From contig NZ_RWIV01000001.1 of assembly GCF_003944835.1 (NCBI RefSeq), forward strand, positions 3,957,501 to 4,021,500: 64,000 bases of DNA. Reading direction: 5' to 3'. Source of the stretch: Bacillus sp. HMF5848 (GTDB taxonomy: Bacteria; Bacillota; Bacilli; Bacillales; HMF5848). The notes under the pieces are model-generated. The model was not told the DNA's origin and ran no database searches. It saw only the letters and a program-made list of their open reading frames with translations. A program made the position numbers and the translations under genes. This document shows positions 25,981 through 33,238 of the stretch, piece by piece (positions within the stretch are counted from its first letter, which is position 1; every line of letters starts with the position of its first letter).

Positions 25981-26730
25981 GTGAAGACAACAACGAATCA
26001 TGGAGAAAGAGTAGCCCGCTTTGAGGCTGCGTTTAATCAAATTCATATAAAGTTAAAACAATTAACGAATGACCCTCGTGATTTTGCTCCATTCGGTGAT
26101 GTATTATATGCCGCGAGAAAATTACATAGTGTTATTCGATACAACTACGATGCGTTAAAGCAGTTTGGATATCTGCGGAATGCGATTGTACACAACAAAG
26201 TGAACGAGAGCTTTTATATCGCTGAGCCACATGAAGATGTAGTAGCTAACATTGAAAAAATTAGAGACTTAATCCACACACCGCCTTTTGCGTTGTCAAT
26301 TGCATCTCAGCCTGTTAAAGTGTTTGATCCTTCTACATCATTAGAAGAGATCTTGGACATGATTACTCAAACTGGTTATTCGCAGTTTCCTATATATAAT
26401 GAATCAGGATTTCAAGGATTACTGACAGAGGGTGGAATTGCAAAGTGGATGGCAAAGCATATTGCTGGAAACTCAGTTTCAATTCAATCAGTACAAGCGA
26501 AAGATATTCTAGCGTTTGAAAAAAAGCATAATGTTCACTTCATCGGTAGAACGAGTTCTATTTATGATCTTGAAGCTATTTATGAAGATAGCTTTGACCA
26601 GAACAAGAAATTAGAGGCTATTCTTATTACCGAGAAAGGACTTCCCACACAAAAACCAATTGGTATCGTTACATCGTGGGACCTAATTAAAATAGATCAC
26701 ACTTCATTGATGCTGGCCAGCCAGGTGTGA
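25981..26730 (+). CDS. HEPN-like / CBS-domain protein
   Basis: A 249-residue protein. The N-terminal helical region (1-95) contains LKQFGYLRNAIVHNKVNE, in which RNAIVH matches the HEPN R-N-x3-H signature. The C-terminal part (about 105-249) holds a pair of CBS motifs (DPSTSLEEILDMITQTGYSQFPIYN; IGRTSSIYDLEAIYED ... PIGIVTSWDL). CBS pairs typically bind adenine nucleotides or derivatives, so a ligand-gated HEPN protein is plausible. Start is GTG with AGGAGG at ideal spacing. It follows the TIR operon on the same strand after a 70-bp repeat array and is probably part of the same island. Confidence 0.7.
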   Translation: MKTTTNHGERVARFEAAFNQIHIKLKQLTNDPRDFAPFGDVLYAARKLHSVIRYNYDALKQFGYLRNAIVHNKVNESFYIAEPHEDVVANIEKIRDLIHTPPFALSIASQPVKVFDPSTSLEEILDMITQTGYSQFPIYNESGFQGLLTEGGIAKWMAKHIAGNSVSIQSVQAKDILAFEKKHNVHFIGRTSSIYDLEAIYEDSFDQNKKLEAILITEKGLPTQKPIGIVTSWDLIKIDHTSLMLASQV

Positions 26731-26741
26731 TCACGGGACGA

Positions 26742-26801
26742 AACACGGGGACGGTTCTTATGCTTCCTAAGGAAGCATGAGAACCGTCCCCACTCTGCCA
26801 A
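26742..26801. repeat. REP palindrome between convergent genes
   Basis: Two REP units meet at a 3-base loop (GCTTCC TAA GGAAGC), forming a stem of about 22 bp with one mismatch. It sits 11 bp after the CBS gene stop and 9 bp from the stop of the convergent secreted-protein gene. It is well placed to act as a bidirectional terminator or RNA-stabilising hairpin. Confidence 0.88.
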
Positions 26802-26810
26802 ATTTAGATG

Positions 26811-28520
26811 TTATTCACCGTCGTCATCTTTTTCTTTCTTGCCTTTTGACTTTTCAGATTTGTCTTCGTCTTTGTCTTCGTCTTCATTATCATCATCGTC
26901 TTTTTGCTTTTTAGACTTGTCTTCTTTATCTTCTTTATCTTCTTTGTCTTCTCGTTCTTTTTCTTCAGCTTTTTTCTCGGCTTCTTCACGAGCTTTTTCT
27001 TCTTGCTTCTTTATTTCTTCACGCTTTTTTTCGGCTTTCTTCTCAGCTTCTTCGCGCTGTTTTTCTTCAGCTTTTTTAGCCGCTTCTCGTGCTTTTTCTT
27101 CTTGCTTCTTCACTTCTTCACGAGCTTTTTCGGCTTTCTTCTCGGCTTCTTCGCGCTGCTTTTCTTCTGCTTTTTTAGCCGCTTCTCGTGCTTTTTCTTC
27201 TTGCTTCTTCACTTCTTCACGTGCTTTTTCGGCTTTCTTCTCGGCTTCTTCGCGCTGCTTTTCTTCTGCTTTTTTAGCCGCTTCCTCTTGCTTCTTTATA
27301 GCAGCTTGTTGTTTTTCCGCAGCCGTTCTTTCTTCTTCTTTTTCTGTATCTTCTTCATCTTCTAAGTCGGACTCTTCATCAATTTCTTCATCTAACTTGT
27401 CCGCGTCAACGTCATCTTCATCAAGCTCTTCGTCAATCTCTTCTATTTCTTCAGCAGCTTCTTCTAGAATGTCTTCAGCCTCTTCAGAGATTTCTTCTAA
27501 AGCTTCGAGTTGTTCCTCTGCTAACTCTGCATTTAGCTCTGCCACTTCTTCATTGTATTCCTCTTGATCTATTTCACCAGCAGCTAGCTCTGCCTCTAAT
27601 TCAGCAAGTTTATCTTCAAAGGTTTGTTCTTTATCTGCAAGCTTGGCTAACTTTTTATTTAATTTCTTCTCAAGCTTCACTTGAGCTTTTACAATATTTT
27701 TTTGAATAGCTTCTTTAGCGGTAGGGTTGCCTACTTTTTCAAGTACTGCTTGAAGTGCAATAATGTTTGCTGCAAACTTCTCTTCTATATCAGAAAGAGT
27801 TGGATCTGTTTCAACTTCTTCTTCATAAACATCTTCAGTTACCGCAGTTTCTTCTTCAATTAACCCTTCTTCTGCTTTCTCATATTTTGCTAATGCTAAT
27901 TCTTGCTGATCAATTGCTTGCTGTAGCACATCACCTGCTAACTCTTCCTCGCCCTGAATAAGAAGCGCCGCGGCCTCTTTAATTCTCTCTTCAGCAAAGG
28001 AAACTAGTAACTCCGCCTCTTTTGCCTCATCAAACGTTAAAGCAAGCTGCACATTTTCAATTAATTTCTTTGTAAAATAAAAGAAGTCACCAGGTAACAA
28101 AGCAGGAGTGTCTTCTTCTACCACATCAATCTCTGCGTCCTCATCTACTTCAACCGCATCCTCTAATTGTTCACTAGTCGAATCCACTTTTTCCGATTCT
28201 GTTGATTCTTCTGTAGTTACTACTTCTTCAGTTCCCATCGGCTGCTCATCTACAAGTTCTGATTCAGTCGTACCGCCTTCTAAACTTTCCGTTGTATCTT
28301 CTTCTGTTGTTACAACTTCTTCTTGCGTTGTAGTATCCGTTGTTGTAGTTTCCGTTTGATCCTGCGTAGCTACTTCCTCTACTTCAACCGTTGTGTTTGA
28401 CTCCGGTTCTTCCGCATAAGATTGTCCAGCTCCTACACTTAGCGCAAACATTGATGCGATAACACTAGAAGCTAATACGTTTCGAACGTTCTTGTTGAAT
28501 GGTACACTTTTCTTCGTCAT
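26811..28520 (-). CDS. Secreted DUF5667-like protein with long charged repeat tail
   Basis: A 569-residue exported protein. After a signal peptide (cut near GQSYAEE) come a Thr/Glu-rich linker (about 40-140), a DUF5667-like helical domain (about 140-215, PGDFFYFTKKLIENVQLAL), an acidic helical region (to about 390), and a Lys/Glu-rich tail (about 400-569). The tail holds near-identical 33-residue repeats (EEAEKKAEKAREEVKKQEEK core), which at DNA level are 99-bp repeats (period checked at 27051, 27150, 27249). No cell-wall anchor is visible. AGGAGG precedes the ATG. Expression should be controlled by the upstream cyclic-di-GMP-I riboswitch and terminator, which suggests a role in surface attachment, matrix or the motile-sessile switch. 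Confidence 0.82.
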   Translation of the reverse strand: MTKKSVPFNKNVRNVLASSVIASMFALSVGAGQSYAEEPESNTTVEVEEVATQDQTETTTTDTTTQEEVVTTEEDTTESLEGGTTESELVDEQPMGTEEVVTTEESTESEKVDSTSEQLEDAVEVDEDAEIDVVEEDTPALLPGDFFYFTKKLIENVQLALTFDEAKEAELLVSFAEERIKEAAALLIQGEEELAGDVLQQAIDQQELALAKYEKAEEGLIEEETAVTEDVYEEEVETDPTLSDIEEKFAANIIALQAVLEKVGNPTAKEAIQKNIVKAQVKLEKKLNKKLAKLADKEQTFEDKLAELEAELAAGEIDQEEYNEEVAELNAELAEEQLEALEEISEEAEDILEEAAEEIEEIDEELDEDDVDADKLDEEIDEESDLEDEEDTEKEEERTAAEKQQAAIKKQEEAAKKAEEKQREEAEKKAEKAREEVKKQEEKAREAAKKAEEKQREEAEKKAEKAREEVKKQEEKAREAAKKAEEKQREEAEKKAEKKREEIKKQEEKAREEAEKKAEEKEREDKEDKEDKEDKSKKQKDDDDNEDEDKDEDKSEKSKGKKEKDDDGE

Positions 28521-28542
28521 AAAAAAATCCCTCCTATTTTTT

Positions 28543-28599
28543 AAAAAGGAAGAATCTCGAAAATAACTCTATTAACCTTGAGTTTTTTCTCCATTCTTC
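28543..28599 (-). terminator. Riboswitch expression platform, intrinsic terminator
   Basis: On the minus strand GAAGAAT (28599-28593) pairs with ATTCTTC (28555-28549), with an inner AACTC/GAGTT helix, then a T-run (28547-28543). It lies between the riboswitch aptamer and the ribosome site of the secreted-protein gene, as expected for transcriptional control. Confidence 0.75.
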
Positions 28600-28601
28600 A
28601 T

Positions 28602-28680
28602 TTGGTAGCCCAGCCATCTTAGTAAGGAACCGTAGATCTGTGACTTTGCGTCTCTACCTTTCAGTAGATTTGCCTTTTTC
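28602..28680 (-). promoter_or_regulatory. Cyclic-di-GMP-I (GEMM-I) riboswitch
   Basis: The minus strand carries the conserved GEMM-I elements in order: GGCAAA, a hairpin with a GAAA tetraloop (CTACTGAAAGGTAG), GACGCAAAG, then a second arm with the CTAAG receptor-like segment and closing GGCTGGGCTACC. This is the class I c-di-GMP aptamer pattern with tetraloop and receptor. A terminator follows at once. The call rests on sequence motif order, not on a covariance search. Confidence 0.88.
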
Positions 28681-28820
28681 AAATGAGAAACGAATAAACT
28701 CAATATATTCGCTCATCATTACATACTTTAAACGTACATGAAATTGCTAGAACAAACAATCAACCTATCAGACTATTTTCTATCAATTCCGACAAATACT
28801 AAAGTCTCATAAAACTCCTA

Positions 28821-28902
28821 GGAAGTGCGGGGACGGTTCTCGTGCATCCTTCTATCAACCGTAATAGCGTCATGGCAGCACGAGAACCGTCCCTATATTG
28901 CT
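28821..28902. repeat. Full REPIN, 82 bp, copy A
   Basis: A forward unit (core GGGGACGGTTCTCGTGC) and an inverted unit (GCACGAGAACCGTCCC) are separated by TTCTATCAACCGTAATAGCG. It is the same length as, and differs at about nine positions from, the REPIN at 31701-31782, exactly 2880 bp away. Its end lies 6 bp from the stop of the nuclease gene. Confidence 0.9.
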
Positions 28903-28907
28903 GTACC

Positions 28908-30677
28908 TCATCGGACTGTTTCTTGGAATTCTGTTAATAATGGGATAGTGTATTTAATAAAATCTGGCAATCTGTCTATTGTTACGTCAAATCCCACTTT
29001 TACTCCACGATTAAAATCTGCACATATTGGAATATATTTGCCTATATATGCTGATAAAGATTCTATTATCTTTTCAGCAACATGGTGATAGATCTCATAA
29101 TATTCGTCCGTCCCATCACCAAGAAATTCGATTTTTATGTTAGCTTTTTTCGTCTTCGGCACAATACTAAGTAATGGCAATCTATTTTGACGGCAGAAAG
29201 TTTTATAAGAGTAATAAGAAGTGTAGCTTTCTTCCTTCAAAATAATATATTTATTCTGTATGGCCGTTTCTAAATCTATTGTATCCAAAAACTTTCCTTC
29301 CTTTATACCTCGCAATCTTCTTTTAAGAGCATTTATGCTACGACTTGAGAGTCCTAATATAAGTTCCTGTGCATAGTCTGATATTTTTGGATTCACATGT
29401 GAAATTTTATCTAGTATAAGCAACTTATTTATCTTTTTATCAACTTCCCAAGAAATGTCTCTAAATCCAAGCTTAATACTTCTATATATAACTTCTTTCT
29501 CTAACACATATTTTTCATAATAAATAGATAAAACGTCTACATAATGTTGAAAACCTTCACTATCTCTTCTATTAATGTAATAGTTTTCTTTGACAATCGA
29601 GATTAACTGATGACCTAATACTAAATTCTCAAAGTTGTACTCATGCCCATCCTCTATTTCACTTATAAGTTCTATAAGCTCTGCTTGTCTTTCTATTACT
29701 TGCTCTTTATTGTTTATATTTTCAAGTATGAAAAATACATGTTCATTAATCAATCTTGTGTATTGTTCCATTTTGGCAACTTCCGGATTCTCACGATACC
29801 CAGCACCAACATGCTCCCTTAGTTGCTCCAAAGAGACAAAAACATCTTCTCCTACTTCGTACGCCTTAAGAAATTTTCTTAAATCATTATATTGGTTGTC
29901 TTTCCTTCGCGTTTTCATGTTTATTTTTCCAACATGATTGTCTATCGTTTTCCAAGAAGATTTATGTTTGGCAAACGTTCGTCCACCTTCTACGCCAAAG
30001 AACTCAAATTCAATATTGTTATGTTTGCAGTAGTCTTGTGCGGCTTTAAATTTCGCCTTATTTTTAGGCAACTCCAAATCACCAGAGACTTTTATCTCTA
30101 TTAATTTCTTTTTATTGTCAGTCATATAAAGAAAGGCGTCAGGAACATAGGAATGAATTTTCCCATCAAAGGTATATTCAATTTTAAAAGGCTCCACGTC
30201 GTACCGAGAAACTGATGTATCGTCTTCCCAATGGTAAAAAACAGCCTCCTCAAGCGGACTTCTACAAATAGCTTCATACCCCATCTTAGGTAGCTTGATC
30301 TTTTTGGGATACTCTTGCACATAAAAGTTGAAACCTAGTTCCTTTAAGGTTTGTTCCGCCTCCTGAGGATACGCCACTAGTTCAATTTGCGCATGAACAT
30401 CTTCATTCTCCGAAAAGCCTAGCTCAAATAGACATGAAGGTGGTAAAAATTTTTCACTTTTATTATCTATCATATTTCTTTCAGTAATTCTAGATAGTTT
30501 AAAAGTTCGCCGCTCTTTCCTCAAGTGACAGTAGCTTGTAACATAGTACTGATTGCACCACATGAATAAATAGTATGGCTCTATTAATCGTGTGGTTTTC
30601 TTGCCAAAAGAATTATATTGAATCTTAATCATTTTATTCATATGAATAGAGTATATTATGTCGGTTTTTACAGTCAT
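28908..30677 (-). CDS. WYL-domain / TnsA-like nuclease fusion protein
   Basis: A 589-residue protein. The N terminus (about 5-75) fits a WYL domain (IKIQYNSFGKKTTRLIEPYY ... RTFKLSRI), a ligand- or nucleic-acid-sensing module common in defence regulators. Residues about 130-230 resemble TnsA-type PD-(D/E)xK endonucleases: SPLEEAVFYHWE, VPDAFLYM and LIEIKVSG supply E, PD and ExK. The remaining 350 residues are helical and unrecognised. The ATG at 30677, after GGGAG, is preferred to one at 30722. No tnsB or tnsC is present, so this is not a Tn7-type transposition module; a stand-alone nuclease with defence or DNA-processing role is possible. It lies between two similar REPINs. Confidence 0.65.
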   Translation of the reverse strand: MTVKTDIIYSIHMNKMIKIQYNSFGKKTTRLIEPYYLFMWCNQYYVTSYCHLRKERRTFKLSRITERNMIDNKSEKFLPPSCLFELGFSENEDVHAQIELVAYPQEAEQTLKELGFNFYVQEYPKKIKLPKMGYEAICRSPLEEAVFYHWEDDTSVSRYDVEPFKIEYTFDGKIHSYVPDAFLYMTDNKKKLIEIKVSGDLELPKNKAKFKAAQDYCKHNNIEFEFFGVEGGRTFAKHKSSWKTIDNHVGKINMKTRRKDNQYNDLRKFLKAYEVGEDVFVSLEQLREHVGAGYRENPEVAKMEQYTRLINEHVFFILENINNKEQVIERQAELIELISEIEDGHEYNFENLVLGHQLISIVKENYYINRRDSEGFQHYVDVLSIYYEKYVLEKEVIYRSIKLGFRDISWEVDKKINKLLILDKISHVNPKISDYAQELILGLSSRSINALKRRLRGIKEGKFLDTIDLETAIQNKYIILKEESYTSYYSYKTFCRQNRLPLLSIVPKTKKANIKIEFLGDGTDEYYEIYHHVAEKIIESLSAYIGKYIPICADFNRGVKVGFDVTIDRLPDFIKYTIPLLTEFQETVR

Positions 30678-30851
30678 CGTTCTACTCCCTTGGAAGTCTA
30701 TTATAAAAAATTCACCAAGCACTAATGTACTTGGTGGGCTCGCTTTTTATTGTCGTTTTTTCATGTTAAAAGGCAATTCAGATGAGTAAATGCACTACAT
30801 CGTCCATCTATGTACTGAATGTACTAGTTTTCATGGTGCCAACTGCTGCAG

Positions 30852-30953
30852 GGTTATGAATACGATTTAGCGACGATTGACGCATCTGTTGCCATTAGTT
30901 TGGTAGCTTGGAGTTTCTTATTTATCATCCGTTATATTCGTTATGGTCTATAG
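30852..30953 (+). pseudogene. Remnant of a membrane-protein C terminus
   Basis: An open stretch of 33 codons ending in TAG encodes a hydrophobic C-terminal-like helix (ISLVAWSFLFIIRYIRYGL) with no start or ribosome site. Just upstream another frame gives MVPTAAG, as if a frameshift separated the two. It looks like the decayed tail of a membrane protein. The parent family is not recognised. The rest of 30678-31213 holds repeat fragments only. Confidence 0.3.
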
Positions 30954-31045
30954 CCATTCCGCTATAGTCGGCAAATAACAAATTCATCAATTAGGCAGTA
31001 TTATTCATATATAATTAAGACATTCATCCGGCAGGTTGTCCTGTT

Positions 31046-31213
31046 GGCAGCATGAGAACCGTCCGAGATCACTGAAAAAGTCGTACCTTGTCGAATTCAG
31101 CAGAATTGTTAACGAGATAAAGTTGTAACTAAGCAGAACATATAGTGAATGATTACATTCTGTTTATCTGAACTGTCACTTTCTCACCAGTCTCGAACCG
31201 TCCCCAGTCTTCC
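31046..31213 (-). repeat. Composite hairpin repeat, inverted copy, with REP ends
   Basis: A truncated REP (31046-31066) is followed by GTTAACGAGATAAAG (about 31110), a degenerate hairpin, and ACTGTCACTTTCTCACCAG joined to CGAACCGTCCCC. Read on the minus strand this matches the block order of the copy at 17140-17240. The REP end touches the stop codon of the gene that ends at 31214. Confidence 0.7.
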
Positions 31214-31567
31214 TTAACTCACCATATTAGATACTATGTCTTCTTTTGATTTATGTTCTTTTAAAAACTCTTCTAACGTTTTCAACTCGTTCTTTTTGTA
31301 GTAACGATTCCAATTAATTAAACCGGAAGGAACGATATCTGTAAACGGGATTCCTTCTTCTACAAGAGTTAAAGTTTTGCTGCCTTTAAACAAAATTTTT
31401 ATTAAAACAGCACTTATCGGGGCCCAGATAATGTCAATTAACTCTCCATAAATCGGTACTACATAACTAGCAGCACCCATTAAATCTAGCATTAAGGCAT
31501 ACCAGAATGTAAGCTTGCGCTTCTTTTCGAATTTCTTTAGCAGTAGCTGCTTCTTCTCTTCTACCAT
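31214..31567 (-). CDS. Small membrane protein, function unknown
   Basis: A 117-residue protein. A basic N terminus (KKQLLLKKFEKKRK) precedes two hydrophobic segments with conserved-looking polar residues (YALMLDLMGAASYVVPIYGE, then IDIIWAPISAVLIKILF) and a charged C-terminal tail. The D-x-G-x2-SYVVP-x2-GE-x2-D pattern recurs in small Bacillus membrane proteins of no assigned role; this is recollection, not a search. The ATG at 31567 with GGAGGT is preferred to the ATG at 31597. Its TAA stop is directly followed by a REP end. Confidence 0.65.
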   Translation of the reverse strand: MVEEKKQLLLKKFEKKRKLTFWYALMLDLMGAASYVVPIYGELIDIIWAPISAVLIKILFKGSKTLTLVEEGIPFTDIVPSGLINWNRYYKKNELKTLEEFLKEHKSKEDIVSNMVS

Positions 31568-31700
31568 GTCTGAACCTCCAACATATGAAAATTGCATTGG
31601 GGAAAATGTAATGCTGCTGATCGCGCTCTTACACCCAAAAGCTTATTAACATTTTAGCACAACTTTTTAAGGCTTTGGACCTAGACTCTATTCTTATTTT

Positions 31701-31782
31701 GGCAGTGCGGGGACGGTTCTCGCGCTTCCTTCTATCAACAGTGATAGCGTCATGGCAGCACGAGAACCGTCCCCAATTTGCC
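31701..31782. repeat. Full REPIN, 82 bp, copy B, abutting the RAYT gene
   Basis: Same structure as the REPIN at 28821-28902: forward unit, TTCTATCAACAGTGATAGCG linker, inverted unit. The final C at 31782 is shared with the TAG stop codon of the transposase gene, so the transposase reading frame runs straight into the element. Confidence 0.92.
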
Positions 31783-32558
31783 TATGCTTTGTAGAAGAGG
31801 TTTGGGCTAATGCCCAGAATTCTCGCAGCTTGACGTTGTGAGATTCTGTCAATAGACTTCATCTCTCTTAAAATTTCATCTCTTTGTTTCTTTGGAAGAC
31901 TTTTTACTTGAGCGATTTTTAAATTACATAGTAGTTTTTTAATCTGTGTCCTAGCCTCGTCATCTGACAGTCTTCTTTTCTCTACTCTTTCTTCGAGACA
32001 CTCATCACTATTAAATGCCTCGTTGAACACTTTAAACTCTCTCATTCCAACAGCATGGTCAGGTGAGAACAACTCAAGAATGTAAGATTGGTCTAGCAAT
32101 CCTCTTGGGTACGTAATCTCACCATAATACTCTGCGCAGCTACTCCACTCCCAATCATCAGGTTTTTTTACCATCCCTGCTTTCACAGGATTTTGATGAA
32201 TATACCTTGTGACTGTTAAAAGGTAACCCCGCGTTTCTACATTTTCACTTCGAAACCTGTCTTGAAAGAGATGTCCTGTCGTCTCATATTTCTCATTGTA
32301 ATACGAAACATAACTAACACCGACACGCTTCATCGTTGCTGAAATTGATTCATGCCCTTCTTTTATAAGCAGATGAGCATGATTGTTCATTAAGCACCAA
32401 GCAAACACCTTCAAATCGGTACGTCTTTTATACTTGTGCAGCGCATCAAGAAACATTCGGCAATCCGCATCGTCATGAAAAATCGCCTGTTTATTAGCAC
32501 CTCTCACAATAACATGATAAACACCAGTACTACTTTTCACCCTAGCTTGCCGGGTCAT
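31782..32558 (-). CDS. REP-associated tyrosine transposase (RAYT, Y1_Tnp family)
   Basis: A 258-residue HUH-type single-strand nuclease of the IS200-like RAYT group. The N-terminal domain (about 1-150) has GVYHVIVRGANKQAIF, the metal-binding HUH motif in WCLMNNHAHLLIK, and the catalytic-tyrosine helix VTRYIHQNPVKAGMV. The C-terminal region ends with a helix-turn-helix (ISQRQAARILGISPNLFYKA). RAYTs are domesticated single-copy genes that are thought to disperse REP/REPIN hairpins without moving themselves. Here a complete REPIN sits at the 3' end, and dozens of REP units occur in the window. AGGTGATA precedes the ATG. No IS200 right and left ends were identified. Confidence 0.92.
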   Translation of the reverse strand: MTRQARVKSSTGVYHVIVRGANKQAIFHDDADCRMFLDALHKYKRRTDLKVFAWCLMNNHAHLLIKEGHESISATMKRVGVSYVSYYNEKYETTGHLFQDRFRSENVETRGYLLTVTRYIHQNPVKAGMVKKPDDWEWSSCAEYYGEITYPRGLLDQSYILELFSPDHAVGMREFKVFNEAFNSDECLEERVEKRRLSDDEARTQIKKLLCNLKIAQVKSLPKKQRDEILREMKSIDRISQRQAARILGISPNLFYKA

Positions 32559-32620
32559 ATTATCACCTACTATTCTTATTAATTTTTATAGTTCCTAGTA
32601 ACACATCAGTCTAGTCGAAA

Positions 32621-32725
32621 AATGATAGAGTAGAAACGCGAAATGGTAGAGTAAAAAACTCCATTGATAGAGTTCATTGGGAGATTGATAGAACTATGAA
32701 ACGATTTAGTAGAAAGCTACGATAG
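32621..32725. repeat. Second 21-bp-period repeat
   Basis: The core AATGATAGAGT / ATTGATAGAGT recurs at 32621, 32642, 32663 and 32684 and in decayed form near 32705, all 21 bp apart. One plus-strand frame stays open with a heptad (NGRVKNS, IDRVHWE, IDRTMKR) but has no start codon. The period equals that of the array at 2800-2947. From about 32726 to 33156 there are only loose AT-rich repeats (GATAAATTC at 32885 and 32959) and no gene. Confidence 0.65.
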
Positions 32726-33156
32726 TTAAGAATGGACTTTAAAAAGATAGAGTTTTAAGAAAGAGAAACATTGTGAAAGCTAGATACCTGATATGAATAG
32801 ATTTCGGTGCTGTGAAAAGAGGTAGGCGGAGAAAGAAAAATTCGCTTTGACTAAGAACACAGACAGGGGGTTTGGATTACGATGATAAATTCGCGCTGAG
32901 AAATAGTCACGTTAGGATTGATAAGTTCATGGTGTTATGAAAAAAGGCAGTTAGAGAAGATAAATTCATATTGAGCAATTGTCGTTAAAGATAAAAAATG
33001 AGTGTTGAGCATTGAGTGGAAAACAGGTCGGGAAATTAATCTCACGTTGACAAAAACTCATTTGAGAGAGAGAAAGGCTGAATCGAAACAGGACAGAAAC
33101 AAAGGAGGTAATGCAGGGACTTTGAGTGTTGGTTCTATCAGAAGAGGATTACAAAT

Positions 33157-33238
33157 GAAGGATGCACAGGGACGGTTCTTATGCATCCTTATAAATTTTC
33201 CATGACAGGAAGCGCAAGGGACCGTCCCCACACCTGCC
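33157..33238. repeat. REPIN touching the hydrolase stop codon
   Basis: A forward unit (AGGGACGGTTCTTATGC) and a diverged inverted unit (GGGACCGTCCCC) span 82 bp. The last C at 33238 adjoins the TAA stop of the hydrolase gene with no gap. Confidence 0.85.

Noticed and set aside
26839-27567. Long serine/phenylalanine-rich plus-strand frames opposite the secreted repeat protein
   Set aside because: They are the antisense of Lys/Glu-rich codons (GAA/AAG read backwards as TTC/CTT); no start signals.
28908-30677. Tn7-like transposon based on the TnsA-like domain
   Set aside because: No TnsB, TnsC, TnsD or TniQ gene and no end repeats nearby.
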